This document shows positions 5,442-5,579 of a stretch of DNA of 5,579 bases, one piece after another. How positions within the stretch are numbered: position 1 is the stretch's first letter; each line of letters opens with the position of its first letter. A model generated the notes under the pieces. The model did no database searches. It was not told the origin of the DNA and was given only the letters and a program-made list of their open reading frames with translations. The position numbers and the translations under genes were made by a program. The DNA is taken from NCBI GenBank assembly GCA_002392545.1, contig DGHF01000233.1, positions 1-5,579 of the forward strand, written 5' to 3'. Source of the DNA: Ruminococcus sp. UBA3855 (GTDB taxonomy: Bacteria > Bacillota > Clostridia > Oscillospirales > Ruminococcaceae).

Positions 5442-5579
5442 TTACTTAGCCTTGCCCTGATTTGCAACACCAGCCATTTTCTTAGCCAGTTCGTCAGGGT
5501 CACAGAGGTACTGCTTGCTGATAACGTTGAAATCATCATCAAATTCATAAACCAGCGGAATTGCAGTCGGAATATTTTC
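5442..5579 (-). CDS. gpmA: 2,3-bisphosphoglycerate-dependent phosphoglycerate mutase, C-terminal fragment
   Basis: Only the last 45 codons and a TAA stop lie in the window; the gene continues beyond the right edge. The visible part reads NIPTAIPLVYEFD near its start and ends KKMAGVANQGKAK, closely resembling the C-terminus of cofactor-dependent phosphoglycerate mutase, whose E. coli form also ends in VANQGKAK. The enzyme interconverts 3- and 2-phosphoglycerate in glycolysis. The catalytic histidines of this family lie upstream and cannot be checked here. The flexible C-terminal tail, known to help close the active site in this family, is intact. It faces spoIIR across the hairpin at 5379-5401, which serves as its terminator. 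Confidence 0.87.
   Translation of the reverse strand, partial: ENIPTAIPLVYEFDDDFNVISKQYLCDPDELAKKMAGVANQGKAK

Noticed and set aside
1..5579. tRNA, rRNA, CRISPR array, insertion sequence or attachment site
   Set aside because: No cloverleaf, regular repeat-spacer array, transposase motif or terminal inverted repeats were seen; coding sequence fills nearly the whole window.

Overview
The window looks like the chromosome of a spore-forming, moderately AT-rich member of the Clostridia. SpoIIR is found only in endospore-forming lineages and their relatives, the ribosome-binding sites are strong AAGGAG/GGAGG types, and the promoters are close to the sigma-A consensus. A ruminococcal or oscillospiral relative is plausible, but this cannot be fixed from the sequence alone.

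Layout from left to right: (1) A tight minus-strand operon, read from 2197 towards 1, encodes an NrtR-type regulator (degenerate Nudix domain plus C-terminal winged helix), the nicotinamidase PncA and the nicotinate phosphoribosyltransferase PncB, which is cut by the left edge. Together these convert nicotinamide to nicotinate and then to nicotinate mononucleotide, under a regulator expected to sense an NAD-derived nucleotide. (2) A 220-bp divergent control region carries a strong nrtR promoter, a perfect 18-bp palindrome, a directly repeated 10-mer and an extended -10 promoter for the next gene. (3) A small plus-strand XRE/Cro-type regulator follows, ending in a two-way terminator. (4) A minus-strand pair consists of a low-GC PIN-like (NYN-type) putative nuclease gene with a perfect consensus promoter, followed 26 bp later by pyrimidine-nucleoside phosphorylase. 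(5) The plus-strand spoIIR gene carries a possible forespore-type promoter. (6) The C-terminus of a 2,3-bisphosphoglycerate-dependent phosphoglycerate mutase (minus strand) enters from the right edge, facing spoIIR across a hairpin terminator.

The identifiable genes are mostly nucleotide, NAD and central-metabolism functions plus one sporulation signalling gene. I see no CRISPR array, tRNA, rRNA, insertion sequence or prophage. The parts most worth a second look are the nrtR/XRE divergent control region and the AT-rich PIN-like gene placed directly upstream of the nucleoside phosphorylase. There is no convincing evidence here for a new multi-gene system.
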